Positions 7,095-15,752 of a stretch of DNA of 22,722 nt are shown one piece after another. The notes below the pieces were generated by a model that saw only the letters and a list, made by a program, of their open reading frames with translations, did not search any database and was not told where the DNA came from. This DNA is from an uncultured bacterium (GTDB lineage Bacteria > Patescibacteriota > Patescibacteriia > Patescibacteriales > UBA12465): assembly GCA_937983635.1 (NCBI GenBank), contig CALJZR010000076.1, forward strand, positions 1 to 22,722, read 5' to 3'. Position 1 is the first letter of the stretch. Each line of letters opens with the position of its first letter. A program made the position numbers and the translations under genes.

Positions 7095-9515
7095 ATGTAT
7101 TTATCTTTTAATTGGCTTAAAGATTTTGTCAAAATACCTAAGAACTTCAGCCCTGAAGAGTTGGCGGAATTATTAACGATGCACACCGTTGAGGTCGAGG
7201 GCTGGCAGGCGCAGAGCAAGCTTTTTGATAAAGTGGTGGTGGGTAAAGTTTTGGCAGTTTCTCCTCATCCTAACGCTGATCGTTTGCGTTTAACGAAAGT
7301 GGATATTAAGAAAGAAACACTTGATATCGTCTGCGGCGCACCGAATGTGGCCGTCGGACAGCGGGTACCGGTCGCCCTTATTGGCGCTAGCCTGCCCAAC
7401 GGTTTAGTGATTAAAGAGTCGGAAATCAGGGGAGAAAAGTCTTTTGGCATGATTTGCGCTGAAGATGAACTGGGTCTTGGTCAGAATCATGAAGGAATCA
7501 TGGTTTTAGCTAATCACGCTAAAGTCGGCCATAGTTTTGCCGATTATCTTGGTTTAAATGACATCATTTTTGAAATTGATAATAAATCTTTGTCTAATCG
7601 TGGCGATTTATGGGGGCATTACGGACTCGCTCGAGAAATTAGCACTTTATTAAAAACATCTCTCCGCCCTTATTTAGCAGAAGTCCATAAGTCTCCTGCC
7701 GTTAAAGGTAAAGAGCATTTCTCGGTTAAAGTTGAAGATAAGAAAGCCTGCCCGCGTTATTTAGCGGTGAAAATCAATAATGTAAAGATGATGGATTCTC
7801 CTCGCTGGCTAAAAGAACGCTTGGTGGCAGTTGGTGCTCGTCCCATTAACGCCCTTGTTGATATTACTAATTATGTCATGCTTGAATCAGGACAGCCTCT
7901 GCATGCTTTTGACGCTAAGGATATTAAAAAGATTAGCGTCCGTTTGTCTAAGCCCGAGGAGAGCCTGGAGACTTTGGATGGAAAGGAACGCTTATTGCCG
8001 CCAGAAACAATTATCATTACCGATGGCAGCGAACCTTTAGCTATCGCTGGCATTATGGGCGGGGCCAAGAGTGCAATTAATGAAAACACCGCCAGCATTA
8101 TTTTAGAGGTCGCTAATTTCGATGCCGTTTTAGTACGCAAAGCTTCCCAACGTTTGAATTTGCGCACGGATGCTTCTATGCGCTTTGAAAAAACTTTAGA
8201 TCCGCTACTGCCATCTTTGGTTTGGCAAAGAGCCTGGCAGTTAATTAAAGAATTAATGCCGGAGGCAGAATTAGCAGGCATGCCCACTGATATTGTTAAT
8301 TTTAAAGTAGAGCCGGAGCCGATTAATGTAGATTTTTCTTGGTTAAAAAAGAAGTTGGGCAAAGAAATCAGTCGCCGAGACGCTATTAATCTTTTAGTAC
8401 GCTTGGGCTTTGGGGTGACGGTTAATAAAAATATCTTGGCGGTGACGCCGCCGAGTTGGCGCGCCGTTAAAGACGTCACTATTAATGAAGATATTTTAGA
8501 AGAGGTGGCCCGCATTATTGGTTACAATAATATTCCCGCTCTCGCACCGACTGCCACCATGTCTTTATTGCCAGAAAATCATGAATTGCAATTAGAAAGA
8601 AAAATCCAAGATATTCTAAGCGGGGCCGGCGGTCTCCACGAGGTTTATAATTATTCTTTTACTAGTGAGGCTTTATTATCTAAACTAAATTTTGACGCCA
8701 GTCGTCATTTGCGTCTGGCTAATCCGATTTCAGAACAGCACGTTTATCTCCGTCAAAGCTTGCTTCCTGGATTATTGCAAAATGTCCGCTTAAATCAATT
8801 TAATTATCAACATTTCGGCCTTTTTGAAATGGGAAGAGTTTTTTTATCTTTGCCGGGAGAATACACCAAAGATGCTAAGGGTGATTTTTTGCCTTATCAG
8901 GGAAAGCGTCTAGGATTGATGTTCGCCGGTTCTGATGGCACTACTGTTTTTAGTCATGCTAAAGGAATTTTGGATTTATTATTTACTTCTTTATGGCCGC
9001 AGGCAGTGTTAGAATTTACTGCTCTAGAAAATGCGCCAACTTGGTCTCAGGTCGATCAAGCGGCCGCCGTTTATTGCGGCGGCAAAGATCTGGGTGTGAT
9101 TGGCATAGTGTCTAGTAAATTAGCAAGTTCTCTAGGATTAAAGTTGAGTGCAGTTTTTATAGAACTTAATTTTCAGGAACTTTTATCCCTTTACACCTTA
9201 CTACCGGCCCGCCAATACCAAGAAACCTCCAAATATCCCGCCATCGTGCGCGATTTAGCTTTTGTGGTTAATGAGAAAGTATTATATAATGATTTCTGGA
9301 GAGTCTTATCTGACTTTCATCCTTTAATCAGCCGGGCAGAATTATTTGATATTTATCAGGGTGGGGCTTTGGGTGACGGTAAGAAGAGCTGGGCCTTTCA
9401 TATTACTTATCAGGCGAGCGATCGAACTTTGACGGCCGAAGAAGTTGATTTAATCCAAACCGACTTAATTCAGCGCTGTCACAGCCAATTTGATTCAAAA
9501 ATTAGAGATTTTTAA
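7095..9515 (+). CDS. pheT: Phenylalanyl-tRNA synthetase beta subunit
   Basis: The non-catalytic partner of PheS, carrying tRNA-binding and editing functions. At 806 aa it has the full bacterial domain set: an N-terminal EMAP II-like tRNA-binding domain (about 40-150, VVVGKVLAVSPHPNADRLRL), B3/B4 editing domain (about 210-390, including NYVMLESGQPLHAFDA and AIAGIMGG), B5 domain (about 405-475), a degenerate synthetase-like core, and a C-terminal ferredoxin-like anticodon-binding domain (about 712-806, starting KYPAIVRDLAFVV). It follows pheS by 9 bp and is almost certainly translated from the same mRNA. Confidence 0.98.
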   Translation: MYLSFNWLKDFVKIPKNFSPEELAELLTMHTVEVEGWQAQSKLFDKVVVGKVLAVSPHPNADRLRLTKVDIKKETLDIVCGAPNVAVGQRVPVALIGASLPNGLVIKESEIRGEKSFGMICAEDELGLGQNHEGIMVLANHAKVGHSFADYLGLNDIIFEIDNKSLSNRGDLWGHYGLAREISTLLKTSLRPYLAEVHKSPAVKGKEHFSVKVEDKKACPRYLAVKINNVKMMDSPRWLKERLVAVGARPINALVDITNYVMLESGQPLHAFDAKDIKKISVRLSKPEESLETLDGKERLLPPETIIITDGSEPLAIAGIMGGAKSAINENTASIILEVANFDAVLVRKASQRLNLRTDASMRFEKTLDPLLPSLVWQRAWQLIKELMPEAELAGMPTDIVNFKVEPEPINVDFSWLKKKLGKEISRRDAINLLVRLGFGVTVNKNILAVTPPSWRAVKDVTINEDILEEVARIIGYNNIPALAPTATMSLLPENHELQLERKIQDILSGAGGLHEVYNYSFTSEALLSKLNFDASRHLRLANPISEQHVYLRQSLLPGLLQNVRLNQFNYQHFGLFEMGRVFLSLPGEYTKDAKGDFLPYQGKRLGLMFAGSDGTTVFSHAKGILDLLFTSLWPQAVLEFTALENAPTWSQVDQAAAVYCGGKDLGVIGIVSSKLASSLGLKLSAVFIELNFQELLSLYTLLPARQYQETSKYPAIVRDLAFVVNEKVLYNDFWRVLSDFHPLISRAELFDIYQGGALGDGKKSWAFHITYQASDRTLTAEEVDLIQTDLIQRCHSQFDSKIRDF

Positions 9516-9540
9516 TTTAACAAACATATAGGAGGAATTT

Positions 9541-9891
9541 TTGCCTTCTTTATGGCATAAATTTATGTTTGAAACTTCTCGTGACATTCTTAATTGGGTA
9601 TTGGCGGTTTCCGCTGGTGCGCTCGCTTTCTTTCTTTGCTGGTCCTTATATTATTTTATTGCCAGCGCTCAACGCATTTTTCGTCTAATCAAGCACGTTG
9701 AGCAGGGGGTAGCTAAGGCTGAGGCTCTATTAGACTTAATTAAGGATAAAATTTCTGGCAGCGCTTCTTATCTCATGATTTTAGGGGAAATTTTGAAGCG
9801 GGGTGTTGAATTTGCTAGGTCTAAGCGTCGTAATAATGATAATTTTGAAGATGAAGATGGGCCGGTTAAGGCTAAAAAGAAAAAGAAATAA
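9541..9891 (+). CDS. Small single-pass membrane protein with basic tail, function unknown
   Basis: 116 aa starting at a TTG four bases after AGGAGG (9531-9536), the only strong Shine-Dalgarno sequence I found in the window; an in-frame ATG at 9565 is the alternative start. One membrane segment (about 18-44) is followed by an amphipathic helical region (about 45-95) and a highly charged C-terminus with an acidic patch and a run of lysines. Topology and function are not certain, but the positive tail suggests a cytoplasmic C-terminus. It follows pheT by 25 bp and is the last gene before a bidirectional terminator. Confidence 0.65.
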   Translation: MPSLWHKFMFETSRDILNWVLAVSAGALAFFLCWSLYYFIASAQRIFRLIKHVEQGVAKAEALLDLIKDKISGSASYLMILGEILKRGVEFARSKRRNNDNFEDEDGPVKAKKKKK

Positions 9892-9911
9892 AACCTTTGA
9901 TATTTTGTTTA

Positions 9912-9943
9912 CCAAAAAACCGCTATGACAGCGGTTTTTTTGG
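9912..9943. terminator. Bidirectional intrinsic terminator
   Basis: A hairpin ACCGCT-ATGAC-AGCGGT flanked by A-tract and T-tract arms that also pair. It reads as a terminator in both directions, between the convergent ends of the pheST-side operon and the minus-strand 113-aa gene. Confidence 0.85.
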
Positions 9944-9946
9944 AGT

Positions 9947-10288
9947 CTAATCTTCGTCGTAATAAGAGTTGTGGGCGGTAGCAGGATCATTGACTATTCT
10001 ATTTTTATTTAATTTCCTTCGGAATAATCGGGACAGGAAATTTTGAAGAGATAATTTTTCAGCTGCTTTGGTTGGAGAAATATTTATCTGTTGATTAAGG
10101 CTTGGCATCTGTTCGGATTTTTTTACTTCGGCTTGCAATTCTGCTCTAAGCTCTTCGATATTTTCTTCTTGGCTGCTTGGCGGCAAAGATATTTCCTGAT
10201 AGCTCTCTTCTATATTTTCTTCATGATCGGTTGTTTTAAGATTTTTCTGCTTCTCCTGGGGTGGAAAAACTTCTTTATCAATCTTCAT
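9947..10288 (-). CDS. Low-complexity acidic protein of 113 aa, function unknown
   Basis: The first two thirds are rich in E, Q, S and K and probably disordered or partly coiled (EENIEELRAELQAEVKK near the middle). A short hydrophobic and basic segment (SLQNFLSRLFRRKLNKNR) lies near the C-terminus and could be an amphipathic helix that touches membrane or nucleic acid. There is no recognisable domain. It starts 37 bp after the topA stop on the same strand with no terminator between, so it is probably co-transcribed with topA. The coding assignment rests on the open frame, its position and the terminator at its end. Confidence 0.55.
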   Translation of the reverse strand: MKIDKEVFPPQEKQKNLKTTDHEENIEESYQEISLPPSSQEENIEELRAELQAEVKKSEQMPSLNQQINISPTKAAEKLSLQNFLSRLFRRKLNKNRIVNDPATAHNSYYDED

Positions 10289-10325
10289 ATTTTTTAACGA
10301 TAAAATAATATTTTATTGATAGTTT

Positions 10326-12554
10326 TTAAGCTTTGTAGCCACAGCCTTTGTCGCTGCAGACAATTCCTCCGTCTTTATTATTTACCAAAAGAGAATCGCA
10401 GTCGGGGCATTTTTCTCCGGTTGGTTGACCCCAATAAGCATTTTTACAATCAGGGTAATTATTGCAAGCATAAAAGACGCCGCGTTTGCTGAATTTTTTA
10501 ACAATTTTGCCGATTTTGCAGGCTGGGCAGATAATTTCTTTACCCTCACTTTTGCCATCGCTGATATTTTTAATATTTTTACATTTAGGATAGGCACCGC
10601 AAGCCAAGAAGGGGCCATATTTCCCTGAGCGAACCTTCATTTCGGCTCCGCATTTATCACAAGTAACCCCTTGATATTTTTCTTGCAGGGCGGCTAGGGC
10701 GGGATCGTCCTTTTTTTCACTCGTGGCGCCGCCACCAAGTTTCTTGATATTACGGCAATCAGGGAAACCGCTGCAAGCTAAAAATTTACCATAGCGTCCG
10801 GTTTTAATAATCATAGGCGCTCCGCATTTGTCGCAAACTTCTTGAGATTGTTCTTCGGGCATAATATCGCTTTTTTTAATGTCTCCGTATTTTTTTTCTA
10901 AATTAGCATGAAAGTCTTCATAGAAATTGGCAATGACTGGTTGCCAGGGTTTGTCACCATCGGCGACTGCATCCAGATTATTTTCCATGTCGGCGGTAAA
11001 ATTATAGTCTACAATCTTGGGAAAGTGTTCCACTAATAAGTCATTAACGACGAAGGCAATGGCAGTAGGCTGGAGGCGCTTGTCTTCATTACGTTCTACA
11101 TAGTTACGGACAATAATGGTGTTAATGGTAGGGGCATAGGTAGAAGGACGACCAATGCCATATTTTTCCAAGTCTTTAACGAGGCTGGCGTCACTATAGC
11201 GGGCGGCAGGTTTGGTGGCATGCTGTTCTGTTTCGATTTTTTTAAGTTCAACCTTATCCGTTTCTTTTAGGGCGGGTAATTCTTGTTCTGCTGTTTTCTC
11301 GGGATATATTTTTAGATAGGCATCGAAAAGTAATATTTGTCCAGAAGCGCGGAAAATATGTTTTTGACCATTACGGCAGAGGGCTTCGGTATCAATGGTG
11401 GTAGCGCTGAATTTAGCGGCTGGCATCTGCGTGGCCAAGCTTCTTTGCCAGATTAGTTTATAGAGACGATAGGCATTGCGGTCCAATTTTTCTTTGAGAT
11501 CATCAGGGTGGCGGTCAGCGACCGTCGGGCGAATGGCTTCATGAGCTTCCTGTGCATTTTTCCCCTTAGTTTTAAAGACTCGCGGTGATTCCAATATATA
11601 ATCTTTACCTAGAGTCTTGTTGAGATATTCTTTGGCTTCTGTTAAAAATTGGGCGGAGAGATTAAGGGAGTCGGTACGCATGTAAGTAATGAAACCTTGT
11701 TCGTATAACTTTTGAGCGACCGTCATTGTTTGTTTGGCGCTGAAACCGAGATGGCGATTAGCGCCTTGTTGTAAGGTGGAGGTAGTGAAAGGTGCGCCTG
11801 GATTTTTGCTGACTGTCTTTTGTTCCACTTTAATCACCGTCCAGGTGGCGTCATTACTTTCTTCTTTTACTTTTGTGGCCAGGTCTGCATTAATATCTAA
11901 TTTATCAAAAGTTTTTCCATTAAGACGGAAAAGATTAGCATCATAGGCGATGCCGTTTTTACCTTCTTGTAATTGAGCGGTAATAGTCCAATATTCTTGA
12001 GGTTTAAAGGCTTGAATTTCTCTTTCTCTTTCAACGATTAAGCGGATAGCGACGCTTTGGACGCGCCCGGCTGATAGGCCCTTGGCTACTTTTTTCCAAA
12101 GAAAAGGAGAAAGCTCATAGCCGACGAGACGGTCAAGGATGCGGCGCGCTTGTTGAGCGTCTACTAAATTTTGATTGATATGGCGGGGATGCTCTAAAGC
12201 TTCTAAAATCGCATTTTTAGTAATTTCATGGAAGACGATTCGTTGGGTTTTGCCGGCGTCTAGTTTTAATACTTGGGCTAAGTGCCAAGCAATCGCTTCT
12301 CCTTCGCGGTCTTCGTCGGAGGCGAGAATAATCGTGCTGGCTTTAGCCGCCGCCGCCTTTAAGGTACTGACCGTTTTTTTGGCCTTTAGCGGGGTAACAT
12401 ATTTGGGGGTGAAGTTGTTGGCAATATCAATACCCATCTCTCTGGCTGGCAAGTCACGCACGTGGCCGAAAGAAGAATCGACACGATAATCTTTATTTAA
12501 AAATTTACTAATAGTTTTGGCTTTAGTTGGTGATTCGACAATGATGAGTTTCAT
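10326..12554 (-). CDS. topA: DNA topoisomerase I (type IA)
   Basis: Relaxes negative supercoils by single-strand passage. 742 aa. The N-terminal Toprim domain has E7 in LIIVESPTKAKT and the acidic motif D80-x-D82-x-E84 in SDEDREGEAIAWHL. The catalytic tyrosine is Y291 in FITYMRTDSLNLS. The conserved YGIGRPSTYAPTI block lies further on, in the type IA core. The C-terminus holds four zinc-ribbon-like repeats with CxxC pairs (CDKCGAPM, CDKCGAEM, CPACKIGK, CPDCDSLL), the usual DNA-binding tail of bacterial TopA. It has its own promoter in the gap after dprA. Confidence 0.98.
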   Translation of the reverse strand: MKLIIVESPTKAKTISKFLNKDYRVDSSFGHVRDLPAREMGIDIANNFTPKYVTPLKAKKTVSTLKAAAAKASTIILASDEDREGEAIAWHLAQVLKLDAGKTQRIVFHEITKNAILEALEHPRHINQNLVDAQQARRILDRLVGYELSPFLWKKVAKGLSAGRVQSVAIRLIVEREREIQAFKPQEYWTITAQLQEGKNGIAYDANLFRLNGKTFDKLDINADLATKVKEESNDATWTVIKVEQKTVSKNPGAPFTTSTLQQGANRHLGFSAKQTMTVAQKLYEQGFITYMRTDSLNLSAQFLTEAKEYLNKTLGKDYILESPRVFKTKGKNAQEAHEAIRPTVADRHPDDLKEKLDRNAYRLYKLIWQRSLATQMPAAKFSATTIDTEALCRNGQKHIFRASGQILLFDAYLKIYPEKTAEQELPALKETDKVELKKIETEQHATKPAARYSDASLVKDLEKYGIGRPSTYAPTINTIIVRNYVERNEDKRLQPTAIAFVVNDLLVEHFPKIVDYNFTADMENNLDAVADGDKPWQPVIANFYEDFHANLEKKYGDIKKSDIMPEEQSQEVCDKCGAPMIIKTGRYGKFLACSGFPDCRNIKKLGGGATSEKKDDPALAALQEKYQGVTCDKCGAEMKVRSGKYGPFLACGAYPKCKNIKNISDGKSEGKEIICPACKIGKIVKKFSKRGVFYACNNYPDCKNAYWGQPTGEKCPDCDSLLVNNKDGGIVCSDKGCGYKA

Positions 12555-12594
12555 AATTTGTCTCTTTATCGCTTTTTTATTTTCTAATATACTT

Positions 12595-12622
12595 AGTGTA
12601 CTATTTACGGGGCTGGTGTCAA
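12595..12622 (-). promoter_or_regulatory. Sigma-70-like promoter for topA
   Basis: On the minus strand, -35 TTGACA (12622-12617, consensus), a 16-bp spacer and -10 TACACT (12600-12595). The predicted start is near 12588, about 34 nt upstream of the topA ATG. Confidence 0.65.
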
Positions 12623-12656
12623 GCTATTGGCAGATAGAGCTTTTTCTTGTCTTAGT

Positions 12657-13538
12657 TTATCTGTTTGCCGGAAAATCTTTAGCGCTGGTGATTTTTTTCG
12701 CTCCTTCTTTGATAAGGAGATGGCAGCCGGCGGTCTGAGGATTTAAGTCTTTGCCAGGAGCAGCGTATAATTTTTTACCCAATTTTTGCGCCCAGCGGGC
12801 GGTGCGCATTGAACCGGAATCGAGTCCGGCTTCTAGTACTAAAAGTTTTTCGGCTATAGCTGCTACTAAACGGTTGCGTTGGATAAAATTGGCGGTTAAG
12901 GGTGGGGCTGATGGCGGGTATTCAGATAAGATTAAACCTTCTTGTTGGATGATGGCGGCGGCTAAACCTCGATTAGCGATTGGGTAGATATGATCTAAGC
13001 CAGACCCTAAGACCGCCAGATTATAAGCATTTTGTTCAAGGCTAAGGCGATGGGCGAGAGCGTCTATGCCTAAAGCTAAACCACTAGCCAGGCCGTAACC
13101 TTGTTTGGCTAGCGGCGGTATTAATTTTTTAGTAAGAGTTAGGCCGTGGAGGCTAGGTTGGCGGGAGCCGGCGACACTGATGATTTTTATATTTACTGGC
13201 CACTTGCCCCGAGCATAGAGAAGGAGGGGAGCATCAGCAAGCTGATAAAAGCCGCGAGGATAGTCGGGATTTTGTTGACTAATTAGAAAGGTGTGGCTAG
13301 CATTAAGATATTTTTGGAGTTTAGATGGAGAGAATAGTTTTTTCTTTTCTTGCCAGTTGGCTTGTATTTTGAACGATATTCCTGCTTCTTGCCATAACTC
13401 TGCTTTTGCCCGCCAGACCCCTTCCCAGGAGCCACTGAAGCTTCTAAGGGTGTTCAGTCTCTTCGGTCCTAGGCCGGGTAAAGCGCTTAAAGCTGCTAAA
13501 AATAGTTCTTCGGTTTGGCAATAATAGGGCCTTGACAT
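12657..13538 (-). CDS. dprA: DNA-processing protein DprA (Smf family)
   Basis: A single-stranded DNA-binding protein that loads RecA on incoming DNA during natural transformation. 293 aa. An N-terminal helical SAM-like region (about 10-60, PGLGPKRLNTL) is followed by the Rossmann-like core: SVAGSRQPS at 121-129, SGLALGID at 152-159, GSGLDHIYP at 178-186, then LSEYPP, FIQRNRLVAAIA, VLEAGLDSGSMRTARWA and a PG loop. It ends soon after the core, so the C-terminal winged-helix domain seen in longer DprAs is absent. CPR bacteria often keep DprA with competence genes, but no com genes are visible here. Confidence 0.95.
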   Translation of the reverse strand: MSRPYYCQTEELFLAALSALPGLGPKRLNTLRSFSGSWEGVWRAKAELWQEAGISFKIQANWQEKKKLFSPSKLQKYLNASHTFLISQQNPDYPRGFYQLADAPLLLYARGKWPVNIKIISVAGSRQPSLHGLTLTKKLIPPLAKQGYGLASGLALGIDALAHRLSLEQNAYNLAVLGSGLDHIYPIANRGLAAAIIQQEGLILSEYPPSAPPLTANFIQRNRLVAAIAEKLLVLEAGLDSGSMRTARWAQKLGKKLYAAPGKDLNPQTAGCHLLIKEGAKKITSAKDFPANR

Positions 13539-13560
13539 AAGGGATGTTTTTGTTTAAGCT
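13532..13560 (+). promoter_or_regulatory. Candidate promoter for the long-hairpin RNA
   Basis: A consensus -35 TTGACA (13532-13537), a 17-bp spacer and -10 TAAGCT (13555-13560, keeping T, A and the final T). The predicted start is near 13567, just before the hairpin arm at 13570. The -35 box overlaps the dprA start codon region on the opposite strand, so chance is possible. Confidence 0.35.
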
Positions 13561-13566
13561 AAAGAG

Positions 13567-13678
13567 TCAAAAACCCCCTTGATTGCTTGTACAAGTGCTT
13601 TAGCGCGCGTTCACTTTCCTCCTAGCGAGCGTGTGTTTCCCAAGCTTTTTGTATAAGCAATCAAGGGGGTTTTATTAT
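13567..13678 (+). ncRNA. Candidate structured RNA: long hairpin with anti-Shine-Dalgarno loop
   Basis: The gap between dprA and pth is occupied by one long imperfect hairpin. The arms 13570-13588 and 13655-13673 are perfectly complementary for 19 bp (AAAACCCCCTTGATTGCTT and its complement). They extend by six more pairs including one G-U, then four more (GCTT/AAGC). Inside, GCGCGCG (13603-13609) pairs with CGTGTGT (13630-13636) using G-U pairs, leaving an apical loop that contains CTTTCCTCCT. The G-U pairs would become C-A mismatches on the minus strand, so the plus strand is the better RNA. It could instead be an unusual terminator or a MITE-like palindrome. Confidence 0.4.
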
Positions 13679-13685
13679 AGAAAAA

Positions 13686-14252
13686 CTATTTATTTTGATA
13701 AGTTTCTGTTTGTAAGGCTTTTAGCCCTTGGCTTATTGCCTCTTCTAATATTGGCAGTTCGTTATTTTCAAATTTTTGCAAGACAAACTTATCAGCGGGG
13801 ATGGGATTATGGAGGGAGTCGGTTTTAATACCGAGGCGCAGACGGGTGAATTGTTGGGTTTTGAGGTGGTTAATAATTGATTGAATGCCTTTATTACCGC
13901 CACTGCGGGAGTCGTGGCTGATTTTCCAAGAACCTAATTTTAAATCTAAATCATCTTGAATAACGAAAAGAACCTTATTTAAATTTTGATTCTTTTTTAA
14001 TAGACAGCCGAATTGCCGACTTAATAATTGATAGTAGCGCATCGCCCTATAAACACTATTACCAGAATTATTCATAAAGCTCAGAGGTTTCAAATATAAG
14101 AAACCGCCGCTTTCTTTAATTAAGGCGTTGAATTTTTTTTCTTGACGCCAACCTTCTGCCCCGGCTAGGCGGTCTAAGGCCAGCCAGCCGGCGTTATGTC
14201 GCGTTAAGGCGTATTTGTCGCCGGGATTACCCAGGCCGATAATTATTTGCAT
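13686..14252 (-). CDS. pth: Peptidyl-tRNA hydrolase
   Basis: Recycles peptidyl-tRNA released by stalled ribosomes. 188 aa, normal for the family. Catalytic and binding residues are present: N10 in GLGNPG, H19 in LTRHNAG, N61 in SFMNNSG, and D100 in QDDLDLKLG. The conserved SGGNKGIQSII block follows. A short insertion around residues 78-92 shifts the aspartate by about seven positions relative to E. coli Pth (D93). A TATAAT-like element sits at 14282-14277 upstream, but I could not find a convincing -35. The gene lies between der and the long-hairpin element. Confidence 0.97.
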   Translation of the reverse strand: MQIIIGLGNPGDKYALTRHNAGWLALDRLAGAEGWRQEKKFNALIKESGGFLYLKPLSFMNNSGNSVYRAMRYYQLLSRQFGCLLKKNQNLNKVLFVIQDDLDLKLGSWKISHDSRSGGNKGIQSIINHLKTQQFTRLRLGIKTDSLHNPIPADKFVLQKFENNELPILEEAISQGLKALQTETYQNK

Positions 14253-14312
14253 AAAGTCTTAGTGTAAGCAATTTATATTATAGCGCATTCAAGCTTAAAA
14301 GACGATAAAATA

Positions 14313-14345
14313 AAAATAAATCCGCCATTAAGCGGGTTTATTTTT
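14313..14345 (-). terminator. Intrinsic terminator after der
   Basis: Read on the minus strand, AAACCCGC-TTAAT-GGCGGATTT followed by a T-rich tract. It separates der from pth. Confidence 0.75.
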
Positions 14346-14350
14346 TATTT

Positions 14351-15742
14351 CTAAGTTTCGCGCACACCGTGTTTTTTCTTATTCTTGATTACGTGCATGC
14401 GGACCGGGGTCCCGATAAAATCGTATTGTTCGCGCAGTCTATTTTCTAAGAAGCGGACATAGGAGAAGTGCAAATCGTCGCGGGAGCCAATGCGGACGGT
14501 GAAAGCCGGGGGGTTGTGACGTTTTTGGGCAATTTCATAAATATGAGGCGCTTTCAAGCCTTTGCCTTTAGCGGGAAGATGAACCTTTACTACGCGGCTC
14601 AAAAATTTCTTTAATTGGGTTTCGCTGATTTCTGTTTTTCTGGCAGCCGCTACTTCCAGGGCGACATCCAAGATTTTATTTACTTTCGCTCCTGTTTTTG
14701 CGGAAACAAAAATAATAGGCGCCCAGGTGGCAAAGGGTAATTTCCCTTGGACAGTTTCTTGCCAGTGTTTTTGATCTTTTACTTCAATCTTGTCCCATTT
14801 ATTAGCAATGATAATTAAACTTTTGTGCCTCTCCACAATTTCTTCTACCATTTTGGCATCTTGATGGGTTAGGCCTTCGCTAATATCTAAAACGAGTAAG
14901 GCGATATCTGCTCGCTGCAGAGACTGTAGGGACATGGCAATGCCTTCTTTTTCCAAGCCCTTGCCTTTGTGTCCGTGTCGAGAAATACCGGCGGTATCAA
15001 TGAGGCGGATAATTTTACCTTTATGTTCTAATTCAGTGTCTTGGGATTCACGAGTGGTGTGCGGCTGGTCACTGACAATAACGCGCTGGTAGCCTAAGAG
15101 TGAATTAAGCAGAGAAGACTTGCCGACATTGGGTTTTCCTACAATACAGAGCCGGGCGGCAATTTCTTTATTGTCTTCCGCGTCGTCGTCGAGCGCCGCT
15201 TGGATTTTGGCGAGAACAACGTCAAGAAGATCGCCCGTGCCGGCCCCAGTTTGAGCGGATAGGGTTAAAGGTTCTCCAAGGCCAAGCTTGTTAAAGGCTA
15301 GTGCTTCTGTTCGTAGCTTGCCGCTATCAATTTTATTAACCACTAATAAAGTTTTTTGAGAGTAATTTGGGTGTTGGCGGAGCGCTTTAGCTAGAGTGCG
15401 GTCTTCGGTTGTGAGTCCGGCTTTGCCATCAACAATGAAAAGCAGTAACTTAGCTTCAGAGAGATAATTCAAAGCTTGTTGCTGGGACATCGAATCAATG
15501 TCAGGTGTGATTTTTTTACGGCCATTAATAAAGCCAGCATCAATTAAGCCGGCAGTATCAACTAAGCGGAAAATTTTTCTGTTCCAGCGTACTACGCCAA
15601 GGTTGCAATCGCGAGTCGTGCCTTCAATGTCAGAAACTAAAGCCTGTCTTTTTTCAATCAGGCGGTTAAATAGAGTTGATTTACCGACATTGGTACGTCC
15701 GCAAATTGCGACGATGGGGAAGTTGTCTTCACGTTTTTTCAT
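14351..15742 (-). CDS. der: Ribosome-assembly GTPase Der (EngA)
   Basis: A double-GTPase needed for 50S subunit maturation. 463 aa. The first G domain has the P-loop GRTNVGKST at 15-23, switch DTAG at 62-65 and NKID at 136-139. The second has GKPNVGKSS at 202-210, a second DTAG and NKWD. The C-terminal KH-like domain (about 380-463) ends in a basic tail (NKKKHGVRET). It begins 10 bp after the LCP gene on the same strand, so the two probably share a transcript from the promoter at 17364-17336. Confidence 0.98.
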   Translation of the reverse strand: MKKREDNFPIVAICGRTNVGKSTLFNRLIEKRQALVSDIEGTTRDCNLGVVRWNRKIFRLVDTAGLIDAGFINGRKKITPDIDSMSQQQALNYLSEAKLLLFIVDGKAGLTTEDRTLAKALRQHPNYSQKTLLVVNKIDSGKLRTEALAFNKLGLGEPLTLSAQTGAGTGDLLDVVLAKIQAALDDDAEDNKEIAARLCIVGKPNVGKSSLLNSLLGYQRVIVSDQPHTTRESQDTELEHKGKIIRLIDTAGISRHGHKGKGLEKEGIAMSLQSLQRADIALLVLDISEGLTHQDAKMVEEIVERHKSLIIIANKWDKIEVKDQKHWQETVQGKLPFATWAPIIFVSAKTGAKVNKILDVALEVAAARKTEISETQLKKFLSRVVKVHLPAKGKGLKAPHIYEIAQKRHNPPAFTVRIGSRDDLHFSYVRFLENRLREQYDFIGTPVRMHVIKNKKKHGVRET

Positions 15743-15752
15743 GGCTTTATTT

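Noticed and set aside
7871..8515. A 214-codon minus-strand frame inside pheT
   Set aside because: The plus-strand pheT frame is a clear family match through this whole stretch, so this is an antisense shadow.
13563..13568. TTGACT on the minus strand before dprA as a -35 box
   Set aside because: No acceptable -10 box lies 16-18 bp downstream, so I did not call a dprA promoter.
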